Part shown: positions 24,701 through 35,817 of the stretch, one piece after another
Numbering within the stretch: position 1 is the stretch's first letter
How the letters are laid out: every line of letters starts with the position of its first letter
Assembly (NCBI GenBank): GCA_038501785.1
Contig: JBAMJR010000089.1
Location: 1,550,501-1,614,500, forward strand
Direction: 5' to 3'
Source of the DNA: Myoxocephalus aenaeus
Lineage: Eukaryota; Chordata; Actinopteri; Perciformes; Cottidae
Length of the DNA stretch: 64,000 bases
The notes under the pieces: model-generated
The model's input: the letters and a program-made list of their open reading frames with translations, nothing else
Told to the model about the DNA's origin: nothing
Database searches by the model: none
Translations under genes and position numbers: made by a program

Positions 24701-26153
24701 GGCTGTGCTAAAACCACCCTTGAGGTCTTGGTCTATTCTTTTCCAAGAGCACCGTTCCATGATGCATGCAATCCAATACAGTCCCGGCAGCAGGTTTGGT
24801 CAGGATTAAATACAAATCTCATTAAAACAGACCTACAAATGCCCATGTTAGCAACTGTTCAACAATTAAACACATCTGACTCCAAACACAGATCCAAAGA
24901 CAACTATGCGAAAGACCCCAGACAAGAGTTAAATTCAATAATTGGTTACACCTGCCCTACCCACGAGTCCCTGGTGGCTACAATAAGTACTACGGACAAC
25001 ATGTAACTTAAAAAAATACCTCAACAACACTTTGGGACAAAAACACCAGTCTTGAACACCCGTCTCCTGGATGTAAGCCCTAAGTTTGAACCAATGCACC
25101 TCTTTCACTCTTACTCTTCTTTAGGTGCTCTAAGCATGTGTGGCGGGAGGGGGGGGGGGGAGACTACGTGGTTTTCGTTGGTTTACAGACTTTACAGACT
25201 TTTAGGCAGAGACGTGGTTCCAGTATACAAAACCATCTTTTATTTGACCACAGCGGTTCAACAGACACACTATACTAAATACAACACTATACTAAAAAAA
25301 GACTTGTCAGGTATAAAAGGAGGTGTAGGGCTGCAACCTACCAGTGGCGAGAGGTTAACCAGTGCAGGTGCGGGTCCCAAAAAGCAAAAAGGGGCACCCC
25401 AATCACACACCACACTCACTCACACAGCCACACGTGAGGGTCGGAACCGGGGTAACCGAAAAACCACACAAGGAGAGACCCGCACCCGGCGGGACCAGCC
25501 TCGCCACCTTGGGATAGCAGCCCCTACAACACACACACAAAAAAAAAAAAAAAACACAATTTACTCAGGCTCAATCACACAAAAGAAAAAGAAGAAGACA
25601 AAACAACCACAATAATACTCGTAAAACACAGTAAAAATGGCTCAGTACAAGGAAGGAGTGTTCATTAGAACCCAGGCTTGGGACGTCACCAGTGTTCCCT
25701 CTAAGCTGCGCGCGTGCGCGGCGCGCAGGTCAGTCGAAGTGGCCGCGCAATAGATTTTTCAGACCACACAAACGATTTTTTTTTCAGGGGTTAAAAATCT
25801 TTTTGCGCCAGTGTTTCTGAGATAGGAGTGAGCCATCTCCACAATAGAAGATCTTTGATGTGACGTATCGAGTCTTCTTGGCCAATCAGCGTCCCGTTTC
25901 TCGACATGCGCTCTCTGTACATCCGCTAGCGCTCTGTACCTCTGCTAGCGCTCTGCCTCCGTTAGCACCTCCCACCCCCGCTGTCCTCCTCCGGGCGCCA
26001 GGAGTGAAGCTCGCCTAGAGCGCCACATGAGCTTAGGGCCGGCGCTACTACTCTTGGCGGGCCCTGCTCCAGCAGTTATAGGCTACCATGGCGAAAAGAA
26101 AGGCAGAGCAGGCGTCCCAGAAAAAGGTCTGCCTAACGTTCAAACATGAGTGG

Positions 26154-28090
26154 CAGGGGCGTCGTTAGGCCCGTTCTAAAATGTTCATCTGCCCCCCCAA
26201 ATAATTTGGCTTGAAAAAAAAAAAAATCTTTGTTTGTATTTTGGTGATGTCATAAAATTTAACTATTGTTTCTCACATGGGCAAGTTATTTATAACTCTA
26301 AAATGCTACATATGTGCGTGTGTTCTGTATGTTTTCTCCCCTTCAAATTACAATCCAATAGCCTACCTACGTTTCTGGCACTAGGACCTTGGGGAGCCTG
26401 CTGCGCTGGCTTTCTCACTCTGCCAAGTAATGTCTCTCATCAACCACAGCAGGACTATACCAAGGAGTTTATCGCAAAGTAAACTATACCAAGGAGTACC
26501 ATCATACAATATTTATCATTCGATAATTAAGATGAAATGTGTTTTTTTGAATGGTATATTTGACACTGAACTAGTTCATCTTTATCTCAGTGATAGTGTC
26601 CAAATGAGCATAAAATATCACTGGTTTGTAAAAACTACACAGACAACAAAATAGATGTGAATGTTGATCAAAATCTTATTCCCTTCTGCTCAAAATAAAA
26701 CAAGTAAACAACTCAAAAGTTGACACTGTCCGGTCCATTCTCCATCCATTGGATATTGTAGGGTTTTTTAAGCTTAGTTTGTCACAATTGGACTTGTACA
26801 GTGTAAGGTTTATTGTGTACATTACAAATGCATGAAATATGATAATTAATAAGGAATATTATTATGAATAATGTGTAATTGTATGCATATGAAGGTCACT
26901 GTTTTTATTAATGATTAATGTGTGAATGGATTTTAAAACAACGTTTGCATAGTGCATGTGGATGCCGGTGGACTGTTTTATTAGAAGGAAGTGTAGTTCT
27001 CTTGTTCGCCTGAGGTGGCGGAGCTGAACATTGACTTTATGAAGCAGCAGACAACCCGGTCTGTAGAAGAAGACTAGCTCCGCCCCTGAAGCTGCAGGCC
27101 AGTGAACATGGAGTTTGTTGGAAAAGGTGTGAAAGTATGACTTTTAACCAGTAGGAAGGGCTTTAAGCTCCGTGTGTGAGAGTATGAACTAACCCACGCG
27201 CGGTAGAGGAGGCTCTCTCTCTCCGGTGACGCGAGCGAAGCGGACGTGCGAGTCAGTAGAGTCCGCTGAGGAAGGAGGGACCCGATCGACATGCATAAGC
27301 TGTTTTTGTGATCATTCTTTTATTGAGCGATGAGCGAGTAAAAAGGTACTCACCGGTGTGAGGAAAATTAGGTTAACGAATCGGAAGGGCTCTAGGCTCC
27401 ATGACTGGAAAGGTAAAATCTAACTGCAAGAGGACGAGCGCTCTCTTCTTCCGGCTACAAGCGAGCGACTCGGTCCTGCGTGCCCCTGGAGTTCGCTGGT
27501 GGAGAAAGAGGAGCTCGATCGAAAGCATAAGCTGTCTGTCTATCACTTTTTATTAAATATTCTTTTATCATAACTTCTTTGGACCCTGGACCTTATTCCC
27601 TGCATCCCCTCCCAGAATTTAAACCCAACACTCCGCTTCTGCCAATCAGCTTGTAGCTCCGTCACTGCGTGCTAAACACTCAATTCAAGACTGTTTGCTG
27701 TCCTGGCTCCTCAATGGTGGAATGAGCTCCCCGTTGACATCAGGACAGCAGAAAGTCTCTACATTTTCCGCCGCAAACTAAAAACACTTCTTTTTCGACT
27801 ATACCTTGAATAGGGAAGGTAGCGCTGTAGTAGCACATAAATGTCTCTTACTGATAGCACTTTGTGGTTTAACTTTATTGAAGAAATTGTACTTTCTTGA
27901 TTCTTGTTGTTCTGAGTTTGTACTCATGGTTGAATTGCACTTATTGTAAGTCGCTTTGGATAAAAGCGTCAGCTAAATGAAATGTAATGTAAAATCCGTG
28001 GCCCCAAATGGGCCCTAAAAAATGCGCGCTAACATGCCAGTTCCCTTGGGGCTAAGCCCCCCCTTTCTTTCGATCCTAGAAACGCCCCTG
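26154..28090. mobile_element. hAT transposon with CAGGGGCGT ends
   Basis: Inverted ends CAGGGGCGT...AACGCCCCTG, with a perfect 8-bp duplication ATGAGTGG (26146-26153 and 28091-28098). Inserted within the zinc-finger ORF of the enclosing hAT. No transposase frame was recognised inside. Near the right end it holds a LINE 3' tail (27640-28005). A GC-rich central block (27010-27300) has two diverged units each reading GTAGAGGAGGCTCTC / GCGCTCTCTTCTTC with downstream GAT(C)GA, suggesting an internal duplication. Confidence 0.9.
27640..28005 (+). mobile_element. LINE 3'-end fragment (L2/CR1-like tail)
   Basis: Conceptual translation of 27705-27800 reads APQWWNELPVDIRTAESLY and then RRKLKTLLFRLY, the usual C-terminal end of a fish CR1/L2-group reverse transcriptase. 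It is followed by the 3' tail TTGTAAGTCGCTTTGGATAA and AAGCGTCAGCTAAATGAAAT. Strongly 5'-truncated. Confidence 0.8.
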
Positions 28091-28131
28091 ATGAGTGGCT
28101 AGATGAAATAGTCCAAACTGACACAGGTAGG

Positions 28132-30965
28132 TATGGAGGACTGAAAATGACTTAAGTATAAATAAATAAATGCAGGAATAAATACAGGAATAAATAAATA
28201 AATGCTTAAATAAATGTATAAATAAATAAATGCAGTAATAAATAAATAAATGCTTAAATAAATGTAGAAATAAATAAATAAATACAGGAATAAATAAATA
28301 AATGCTTAAATAAATGTAGAAATAAATAAATAAATAAATACAGGAATATATAAATATAAGTTATACCTAAACAGGACATCATTAAATAAATCTATTTCTA
28401 CATTTCTGTATTTATTCATTTATTTATGCCTGTATTTATGTGTCCACACGTATTTATACATTTATTTATGCCTTGTATTTCTGTGTCCTTGTATGCAACT
28501 GAGCTGGGCGGTCCGAACCTCTGTCTAAAGCATGATTGGTCACAGAAGTGTGATCGCTCCTGCTATGTTGTGCTCTACTACTTCTGCCTTCACATGTTGT
28601 TGAAGTTGGCAAGCTCAGCTAACCGTTAGCAGAAGTCCGGATTTTCAATGCCCTGTCCGGCGTCCGGCGCAGCATCAAGCCGGACACGTATTTGTCCTCC
28701 TTTTTGCAGACCTGCAAATTTGTCACCTTACGGCGAAATTCGCCGTTTTGAAATCAAAATATGTGAACTGGCCGGCCAGCGTTTCTGAGATTGGAGTGGT
28801 CATGATCTTCATAATAGAAGATCTTTGATGAGTCTTGGCCAATCAGCGTTAAGATGTCTCCAGCAGCCGTTTCTCAATACGCGTTCTTCTCTGTACTTGA
28901 TGAGGAAACTCACAACTGAAAGTTGACGTTCTCTGAATACTACTGTTGTTGAGTCACAACATGTACTTTTAGGATGTTTTCAGGCGAGAAGTTAGTTGTT
29001 TAAGCATCAAATCTGTGATCGGTTATTCAAGAATCAGCCGACTTAAAAAGATACGGCGACCAGTTGAGTTCCTGCTGAGGGACCGTGAGTCCCGCAGCAC
29101 CGGGCCGTCAGCGCTGTGCAGCCCGGCGAGAGCAGCCTGATCCCGGCAGGACTTTTAGAAATGATCCGCTGATCCCTAGTGGTGCTCAACCTGCCCTTTT
29201 GCCCTGGATGATGAAGAGAATTTATGATTTATATAGCATTAGCTGAATACTCTGTTTATGATTTATATAGCATTAGCTGAATACTCTGTTTATGATTAAT
29301 ATAGCATTGTCTGAATAGTCTGGTTTCTGTCTAAAAGACTAGGTTCCTATTTCCTCACAAATGTCTGGGGGTCACAGTTTCATGTGTGGTGGAAAGGTTA
29401 TCTCTTGGTCACTGGGGCAGAGGCAGAAGAGTTGAGAATTGTAGTTTGATCTTTCTAATGAACAGACACAAAAAAGTCTTCTCACACACAAGTCTTATGT
29501 TCTTGTTCCAACTATTCATTACATTTATCAACAGGTGCAAACTTATCTATGCACCCTCGTCCTGTATCTGGCCTTGAGGAGAAAGCAGCAGTATTTCAAA
29601 AATAATTGTTTGGGAACCTGGGTTGTGTGTTTCACTGGGAGTATTTGGGAGTCAGATGATAGAGAAAGTCAGAAAGAAAGAGAATAAGAACCCTTTACTC
29701 TCTGAGTTCGGGGCTCACTCATCCTGAGGCGTGCTGACCGTGTGAAGGGCAGACAGACAGGGGAGCGGAGACCAAGGCCTTGTATTAGGTATGCATTTCA
29801 TGTATGTAATTGCTAAATAAATAACCTTGATTGTAATATAACCTGTTCTGTCAATTCTTGAACACTCGAGGAATATCCCGGCGAGGAGAATTCCACTTCA
29901 ATGAGAAAAGTGCCCCTTCTGCTGGAGTCCAATGTTTTTCTTCATTCATCAGTATTTAAGAATAAAAATGACTCTCTCTGTCATCAATTCCCCCCAAATG
30001 TGTTTGATATCTGACGGGGCATTTACTTGAGTTATTGTGAGAATTTCGCCCCGAGGTCTGAGGAGAAGTTTGCCGAAATATTTCAAGGTGCGTCAGAGAA
30101 GCTGTGACTAGCGGGGCTTTCAAACAGCCCGTCTCCGCCTTAAATGGGTCGACGTAGTATTTGCAAAATCAATAAAAAGATTTAATAAATAACACAAACA
30201 CAAACTTCGATATGAACGTAAGAGCCGCATGAAACCAGGCAAAGAGCCGCATGCGGCTCGGGAGCCGCGGGTTGGCCAGGCCTGCTCCAAGGAGATCAAT
30301 TACAGTAAAAAGGGCTCACATCTCTCTTCACACTTAATAAAATCAAACTGCACCCCTCCTGTGCAATTATTCACAGCCTCACAAAATACTGCATAGTGTC
30401 CTCCTTTTTGGTGTCATGGATATGGTCACCCTAGCCTAGACAGCTTTTTGACTACAGGGGCCATGTGCCAGGGATCGATTGCTTCTGTCCTGCTCCTCTA
30501 CTTGACCAATCCTGTTTAACAATGAGGTTCGGACCGCCCCAGCTCATTTGAATACAAGGACACAGAAATACAGAAATAAATAAATGAAGAAATACGTGTG
30601 GACACATAAATACAGGCATAAATAAATGAAGAAATACAGAAATGTAGAAATAGATTTATTTAATGATGTCCTGTTTAGGTATAACTTATATTTATATATT
30701 CCTGTATTTATTTATTTATTTATACATTTATTTAAGCATTTATTTATTTATTTCTGTATTTATTTATACATTTATACAAGCATTTATTTATTTATTCCTG
30801 TATTTATTTATTTATTTATTTATACATTTATTTAAGCATTTATTTATTTATTCCTGCATTTATTTATTTATTTATACATTTATTTAAGCATTTATTTATT
30901 TATTCCTGTATTTATTCCTGCATTTATTTATTTATTTATAATTAAGTCATTTACGGTCCTCCATA
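28132..30965. mobile_element. Foldback transposon, copy 2 (inverted relative to copy 1)
   Basis: Ends TATGGAGGAC...GTCCTCCATA with AATAAATAAATGC arrays in both arms. The core is the reverse complement of 6227-8621: GCGTCCGGCGCAGCATCAAG at about 28660, and the GAGCCGCATGCGGCTC palindrome near 30245. It is interrupted by a solo LTR at 29212-29900. Flanks read GGTAGG on the left and GCTAGG on the right, plus TA on both sides, so the duplication is either TA or an imperfect 6-mer. Confidence 0.87.
29212..29900 (+). mobile_element. Solo LTR, retrovirus-like
   Basis: 689 bp starting TGAAGAGAAT and ending ATTCCACTTCA, i.e. TG...CA, with 4-bp duplication ATGA (29208-29211, 29901-29904). Comparison with foldback copy 1 (7598-7620) shows the uninterrupted target, which confirms both edges. 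It contains three tandem copies of TTATATAGCATTAGCTGAAT-type sequence in the U3-like part (29221-29320) and AATAAA near 29815. No coding region remains. A 4-bp duplication fits gamma-type endogenous retroviruses but also some gypsy elements. Confidence 0.85.
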
Positions 30966-32249
30966 GCTAGGATGAAACTTTCAGGCATATGATCTGCAAA
31001 TTCTGCTCGGAGGCAAAAGCGAAAGGAGAGTTCGCTCGTGGGAAAACTTGGTCCGAGTGGAAGCTTGATTACCTAAAGCGTCATCTGACACAGAAAGTCC
31101 ATGTAGACGCATTGAAAACATTAAGACTTAGACATAGAAATTCCATCGATCAAATTGTCATCGAAAAAAAAAAATGCATTAGCATTTTTCTTTCAATGAA
31201 GTTCCACTTAAATGTTGTACCTGCTGAGAAATGACTAAACACCTTTGATACTTTTATTTTTTATATATATCATTATCAGTCATAACCAGTGAACCAGTCA
31301 TAACCTCCCCTTATTGAAGTTCAACAAAGATCCTTTAAGTTCAACTAAACTGACTGGTAAAACACCATCATTAAAATGTTCCCAAAGTCCAGCCATTATA
31401 AAGGATATTGAATAAATATCAACCTTGTATACATATTGATGCATTTGCTGTCATCTCTTTGAATCCCCTATGGCTAACACAGGCTTGTGGTCATTTTCGG
31501 GAGGTTGCGTGGTTGCGAATTGCTCAGTGCTGAAATGTGCGCTCAGAAGAAAGAAAAAAAAATTGCTCAGTGCTGAAAAAAATTAGAGGGAACATTGGAC
31601 GTCACCCTTCCTTGTTGGAGCCGGTATGCCTGCGCTGCCAGTCCGACGCAGCCGGGAGCGAAACCGCGGGGGATCAACCGCCGGTTGGCAGTACAGCCGT
31701 GGCCGAACCCGTCAAACACGACAAAACGGAACCAAAAACAGAGCCGTAAGGCAAAACAGAGCCGGAAGGCAAAACAGCAGCGCTTTACAACGGTGAGCGG
31801 TTAGCAACAGCCATTTTGTGGCGGCGTTCTGCTCAGAGCCAGCCAACAGTCCCCTGTGCAAGGGATGACAGCAAATTAATAGAATAATAGCCAAATGATA
31901 TAAACTAACGCAGGGGAGCTACCTACCGATCATATGAGCAGCCACCGCGTCTATATGAGCAGGTTGTTACTATCATGACACATAGTACTATAAACACTGG
32001 AGCTACACGAAACTCACCAACACAAATCTGCAGTGTGTCTACGGGGCAGGAAGAGGGGGAGCCCCAGGGATCGACTGCAACCGTGTGGAAGTCCAACGAG
32101 GCGGAAGCCGGACGTCAGTGAGGGGCCCGAGGGATTCCCCGTAGCCTTTATGGGCTGCCCACCCACTGCGATTGGCCAGTGAGGCGCTTTTGATTAAGGG
32201 GTGCGCCGCTGCCCCAGCCAATGACAAGAGCGACCTTCTGCCACACATG

Positions 32250-35200
32250 TAATAATGGTGCAGGTGTACATTGGTGTGCATTTCAAGCCCAGTGCATAGC
32301 TGAAGGGTGCCTGCATCCGTCGGGGTCAGACCCCAAGGAGCGCTGACCAAGCTACAGTATTTGATGCATTGTTTACAGCCAAGCCATCGCTAATCAGTAA
32401 AATGTTGTTACAAATTTCTTGTTTACCTCTTCTGCATCTACAAGTCAGCAGGCGGTAATTTATTTTTGTCCTTTAGATTTTGTTTTTATTTTAGATCAAG
32501 GAGACATTTTAATCTCAATGAATGTTTTAGTTCCTTCAGAGTGTTCAGTGAGTGTTAAAGGTTGGTAATGTGTGTAGTGCTTGTACATTATGTTGTTTCA
32601 TAACTGCAAGAGACAATGCTGAGGCTATTAAAAATAATAACCAAATAATGCCATTTTCTTCCAGGAATAGGGTATGTTATTATCTACAGTAGTTCACCGT
32701 TAAGTGGAGAGCAGAAAGAGACATTATTGGAAAAAATACTTGTCAGGTCAAAGTGTCAATATAAGATAAAACTCTCAGTTCTCCAATTTAATGGGTAAAT
32801 GATTGTGGCAAGGCAGTGCAGTAATTAACAGCTGCACAAAAGAAACTGCAAACAAGTTTATAGAATAGTTTATGTTTGTGATTGTTATTTACAACATGGT
32901 CATGATGGTCAGAGGTTGGTGATGTAGGCTATGCATGGCTGTAATCCGCTAGTAAACAGAGTACAAGAACAATTTACAAAACAGTACAAGTCAGCCTGAT
33001 CGGTCATGTGAGTTCATTCTTCCAGAAATCTCATAAAGGTTTAGGGCTACTTGGTTAGGTTTAGAAACACATTATGGTTTTGGCTAAAATAAACCCTCTT
33101 TGGCCTTGTAGTCAAACTGCTCCCTTGTGCGTTACATGTAAATTATGTTAGAATTTAGTTGGCAAAGGCTTTCTCATAATCCATTTAACACCTCTCTTTT
33201 TGACAAAGGCCAAAACCTCAAGTTTGAAGTTGAATGTTGCTGATTTTTAATACAGCTTTACTAATGAGATACTTCAAAATGTTTGTAAGAATTATAATAT
33301 AAACACTGCTAATGTGTTCAAACTGAGCTGCAGTGGAAGAATATTTAATCCAGGGAACCATAATCCAGGAATTGCCAAACTGTTTTTAAATCATGGCACC
33401 CCTTGGTATTAAAGACTCATACTATACTTGTTGTATTCATGCATTCTAAAAATGACACTTTGTCTATTTGATATCATCCACATAATCCATTGCTTGGCTT
33501 TTAGTTGTTAGTCCTTGTTGTGCACCATGAGCACTCTGAAGAAAAAACTGACTTAACTAAATGAGGTGAACCATGATTTCAATGTTAAATGCTCTTTTTT
33601 TAAATGTTTGGTATGTCATATAACTGTTTATTCATTATCAATTAAGGGTTGTTACTGAGTATCTCCTCACTTATTTCCTAATTTTGTGTACTTTATTGTA
33701 AAGTGTGACCAGAATATTTTTGGAATATCAAAGGCTGCAAAAGAAGCAGTTGTGGGCTCAAAATGTAAGTAAAAGAAGGTTGCATTTCTCTGCTGCATTT
33801 AGAGAAGCGGTGAAAATGAGGCGGCCGAGGTGCTTGACATATACTTCTTGAAATATGGACCTTGGGAGACACAGCCACTGTGTTTTTGTTGTTTACTTTT
33901 CAGATTTAATCATGTCTCGTCTGACCACATTTCTGAGTTGTTCATTCATGTTATTTTCTGTTTTCCCCTCCTGGAACTGCATTTGAGTTCCCATTCTGTA
34001 TGTGACAGCATATAATAGCGCAACATACTGTAGCACAAAGAGGCAGCCAACAGAAGATCCTAAGTACAGTACACACGACGTGGAGACGTAGGCAGGCTGT
34101 CTGCTGTTAGCAATTACCCTTGGGTAATTTCATTTATACCTTTATTTAGTACAGCTTATTCACTTTAACTTTTTCACTAACTGTTATTATTTACTTTTAC
34201 TTTTTTATTGCACACTGCTAAAGAGCTGCTAAACCGAATTTTATTGTAAAGATAAATTCTTCTTTTTTTCCAGATTCAACAACGATCAACCACAATATCT
34301 AAATTCCATGAAACAAACTAATTGAATATGAGCAAAGGTTAATTTACATATTTATCCATTTTTTTATTGAAACACTTTTATCTCTTCTCCATTCTTGCAT
34401 CCTCTTGCATTACATAATTGAATATTGCAATGGACTGGAGTGGGCATAAGAACCCAGTAGGGGGGTTGGGGCGGGTTATAACACACAAATCAACCGGTCT
34501 ATAATTCCCATTTAACCTGTGAGAAATGTAAGTGTTTCTGTTGACAACAAAATTGTCTTTCCAACTCTGCGAAGGATTAGGAAATGGTCACTTTCTTGAT
34601 TTAATCTATTTCCACAAAGCACATGTCCAGTCTTAGAAGAGCTATTATTTATATAATTAAAGGAATTATCTGCAAACACAAGACTTGCTTTGTGCAGCAA
34701 TTCAAATATTGATATCTCCCAGAGTGTTTTCCGTGTTGCACAATGTCCGACTGTCTGGTTGATTTACCGCAATGTCATATGGGCATATATATATGTATCA
34801 CTTCTACACTTTTACACCGATTTGAACGATAGCAATCAAGAAGACAGTACCCAAAACTTCTGGGTAAAAGTAATAAACCTACAGACCTTATCTAATATGG
34901 TTTATTTTACTCTACTGCTCTGTGCCCACATATTTGCATCTTGGGTCTCTTTCTTTCCTGATGAGCCATCAAAATACATTAAACCTTCCCTCAGGCAAAA
35001 TATTGTATTGTCCAACAGTATGATAATCAATAGCTGAAGAACCTCTAATGTTTCCTAGTGATGGGAAAGATAGTAAATGCGACCGAGAGACATTTAAAAG
35101 ATATATGTGGATACGTCATGCATTACTTGGAAACAAATGGTACCCAACAGTTTCTGTAGTTTTTGATAAATAACTTCATCTTTTGAGATTAAATAATGTT

Positions 35201-35427
35201 TTCATTTTTGTTTGCCTTTTGCATTTTCATTTACGGGGTGGGAACATATAAAAACAAATAAATGATAAGGTTCTCCGTTTTGCATAAGATTACGTAAAAA
35301 GACTGCTTAGGCCGGTTATTTATTTCATTACATTGTTACGGTTGTTATAGTTTTTACATAAATCATGACTTTCTTTCCAACCTTTTGTTGCTTAAACCTA
35401 ACCAATCATTGCACAACATTAACATGA
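32250..35427. other. Non-coding stretch, no gene supported
   Basis: AT-rich sequence with only short open frames and no recognised domain or repeat ends. Confidence 0.5.
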
Positions 35428-35432
35428 CATTG

Positions 35433-35812
35433 TGTCACAGTTCAGCTCCACACCCTCCTCACTCTGTTTGTCAGCCACTCCCTCCTCGTCAGTCTAACTC
35501 CCTTCACCTGTTCACTCACCTGCCTCTGATCACCAATCAAGCCCCTATTTAGACTCCTGCCTCCCAGATACACCTTGACAGATTGTTTTTCGGTTTTTCA
35601 TGCCAAAAGTTCCAGCACTCATTCACGGACTGATTTCCTGTTGCCGACCCTGCCTGTCCCTGTTTAACCCGCTAGACCTGACTCCCGGTGAACTGCCTTT
35701 CCGATCCTGACTCTGCTGTGCTCTTCCTGCTGTTTCCGGACATTCTAATAAAAGGTGAAAGATCCCTGGAGTCATGTGTGTTTCACCTGGGTCCAGATAC
35801 GACCCGTTACAG
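35433..35812 (+). mobile_element. Short solo LTR or LTR-like element
   Basis: Starts TGTCACAGTTCAGCTCC and ends ACCCGTTACAG, flanked by CATTG (35428-35432 and 35813-35817). It contains a CCCTATTTAGACTCC TATA-like box, then an AATAAAAGG poly(A) signal at about 35746, in the order expected of U3-R-U5. The right end is CAG rather than CA, so the exact boundary may be off by one base. Confidence 0.65.
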
Positions 35813-35817
35813 CATTG

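Larger units (their letters stand above)
18829..25134. other. Long non-coding stretch, no gene supported
   Basis: AT-rich intergenic sequence. Open frames are short and show no domains or spliceable structure. Items noted: an AATAAAG box at 20934, a hairpin at 23846-23890 and a repeat terminus at 24530-24700. Nothing else could be named. Confidence 0.5.
26088..31234 (+). pseudogene. Transposase-like zinc-finger ORF broken by two insertions
   Basis: The ATG at 26088 opens a frame (MAKRKAEQASQKK...) that runs exactly into the duplication of the hAT at 26154-28090. It resumes in frame at 28091 (EWLDEIVQTDTG), is cut again at 28132 by the foldback element, and resumes at about 30975 with ETFRHMICKFC. 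The last part (30975-31234) has CxxC followed by HLTQKVH, a C2-H2 finger of the BED/TTF type found at the N-terminus of hAT transposases and their domesticated relatives. It then ends in a low-quality stretch and a stop. No RNase-H-like DDE core or dimerisation domain follows. The junction residues at the second insertion are ambiguous. Not a functional gene. Confidence 0.75.
25690..31597 (+). mobile_element. hAT transposon with zinc-finger ORF, disrupted by nested insertions
   Basis: Inverted ends CAGTGTTCCCTCTAA (25690) and TTAGAGGGAACATTG (ending 31597), flanked by a perfect 8-bp duplication GACGTCAC (25682-25689, 31598-31605), the hAT hallmark. It carries the N-terminal part of a transposase-like protein at 26088-31234, split by two further elements. 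The original element without insertions is about 1.1 kb, so the C-terminal catalytic region was already lost: an internally deleted copy. Confidence 0.9.
25139..32245 (+). mobile_element. Solo LTR split by a 5.9-kb hAT insertion
   Basis: Begins TGTGGCGGGAGG (25139) and ends CTTCTGCCACA (32245), so 5'-TG...CA-3', flanked by the 4-bp duplication CATG (25135-25138 and 32246-32249). Removing the hAT (25690-31597) and one copy of its 8-bp duplication leaves about 1191 bp of LTR. A TATA-like GGTATAAAAGG lies at about 25311, giving the + orientation. No internal retroviral or gypsy coding region is present. Terminal complementarity (TGTGGC/GCCACA) supports the ends. Family not assigned. Confidence 0.72.

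Noticed and set aside
25052..25615. 187-codon open frame rich in Thr, Lys and Arg
   Set aside because: It overlaps the start of the solo LTR, crosses a poly-G and a poly-A run, and resembles no protein family; most likely chance openness.
28140..28345. Possible CRISPR-like regular repeat
   Set aside because: Simple AATAAATAAATGC tandem array without unique spacers, in a vertebrate genome; part of a foldback transposon arm.
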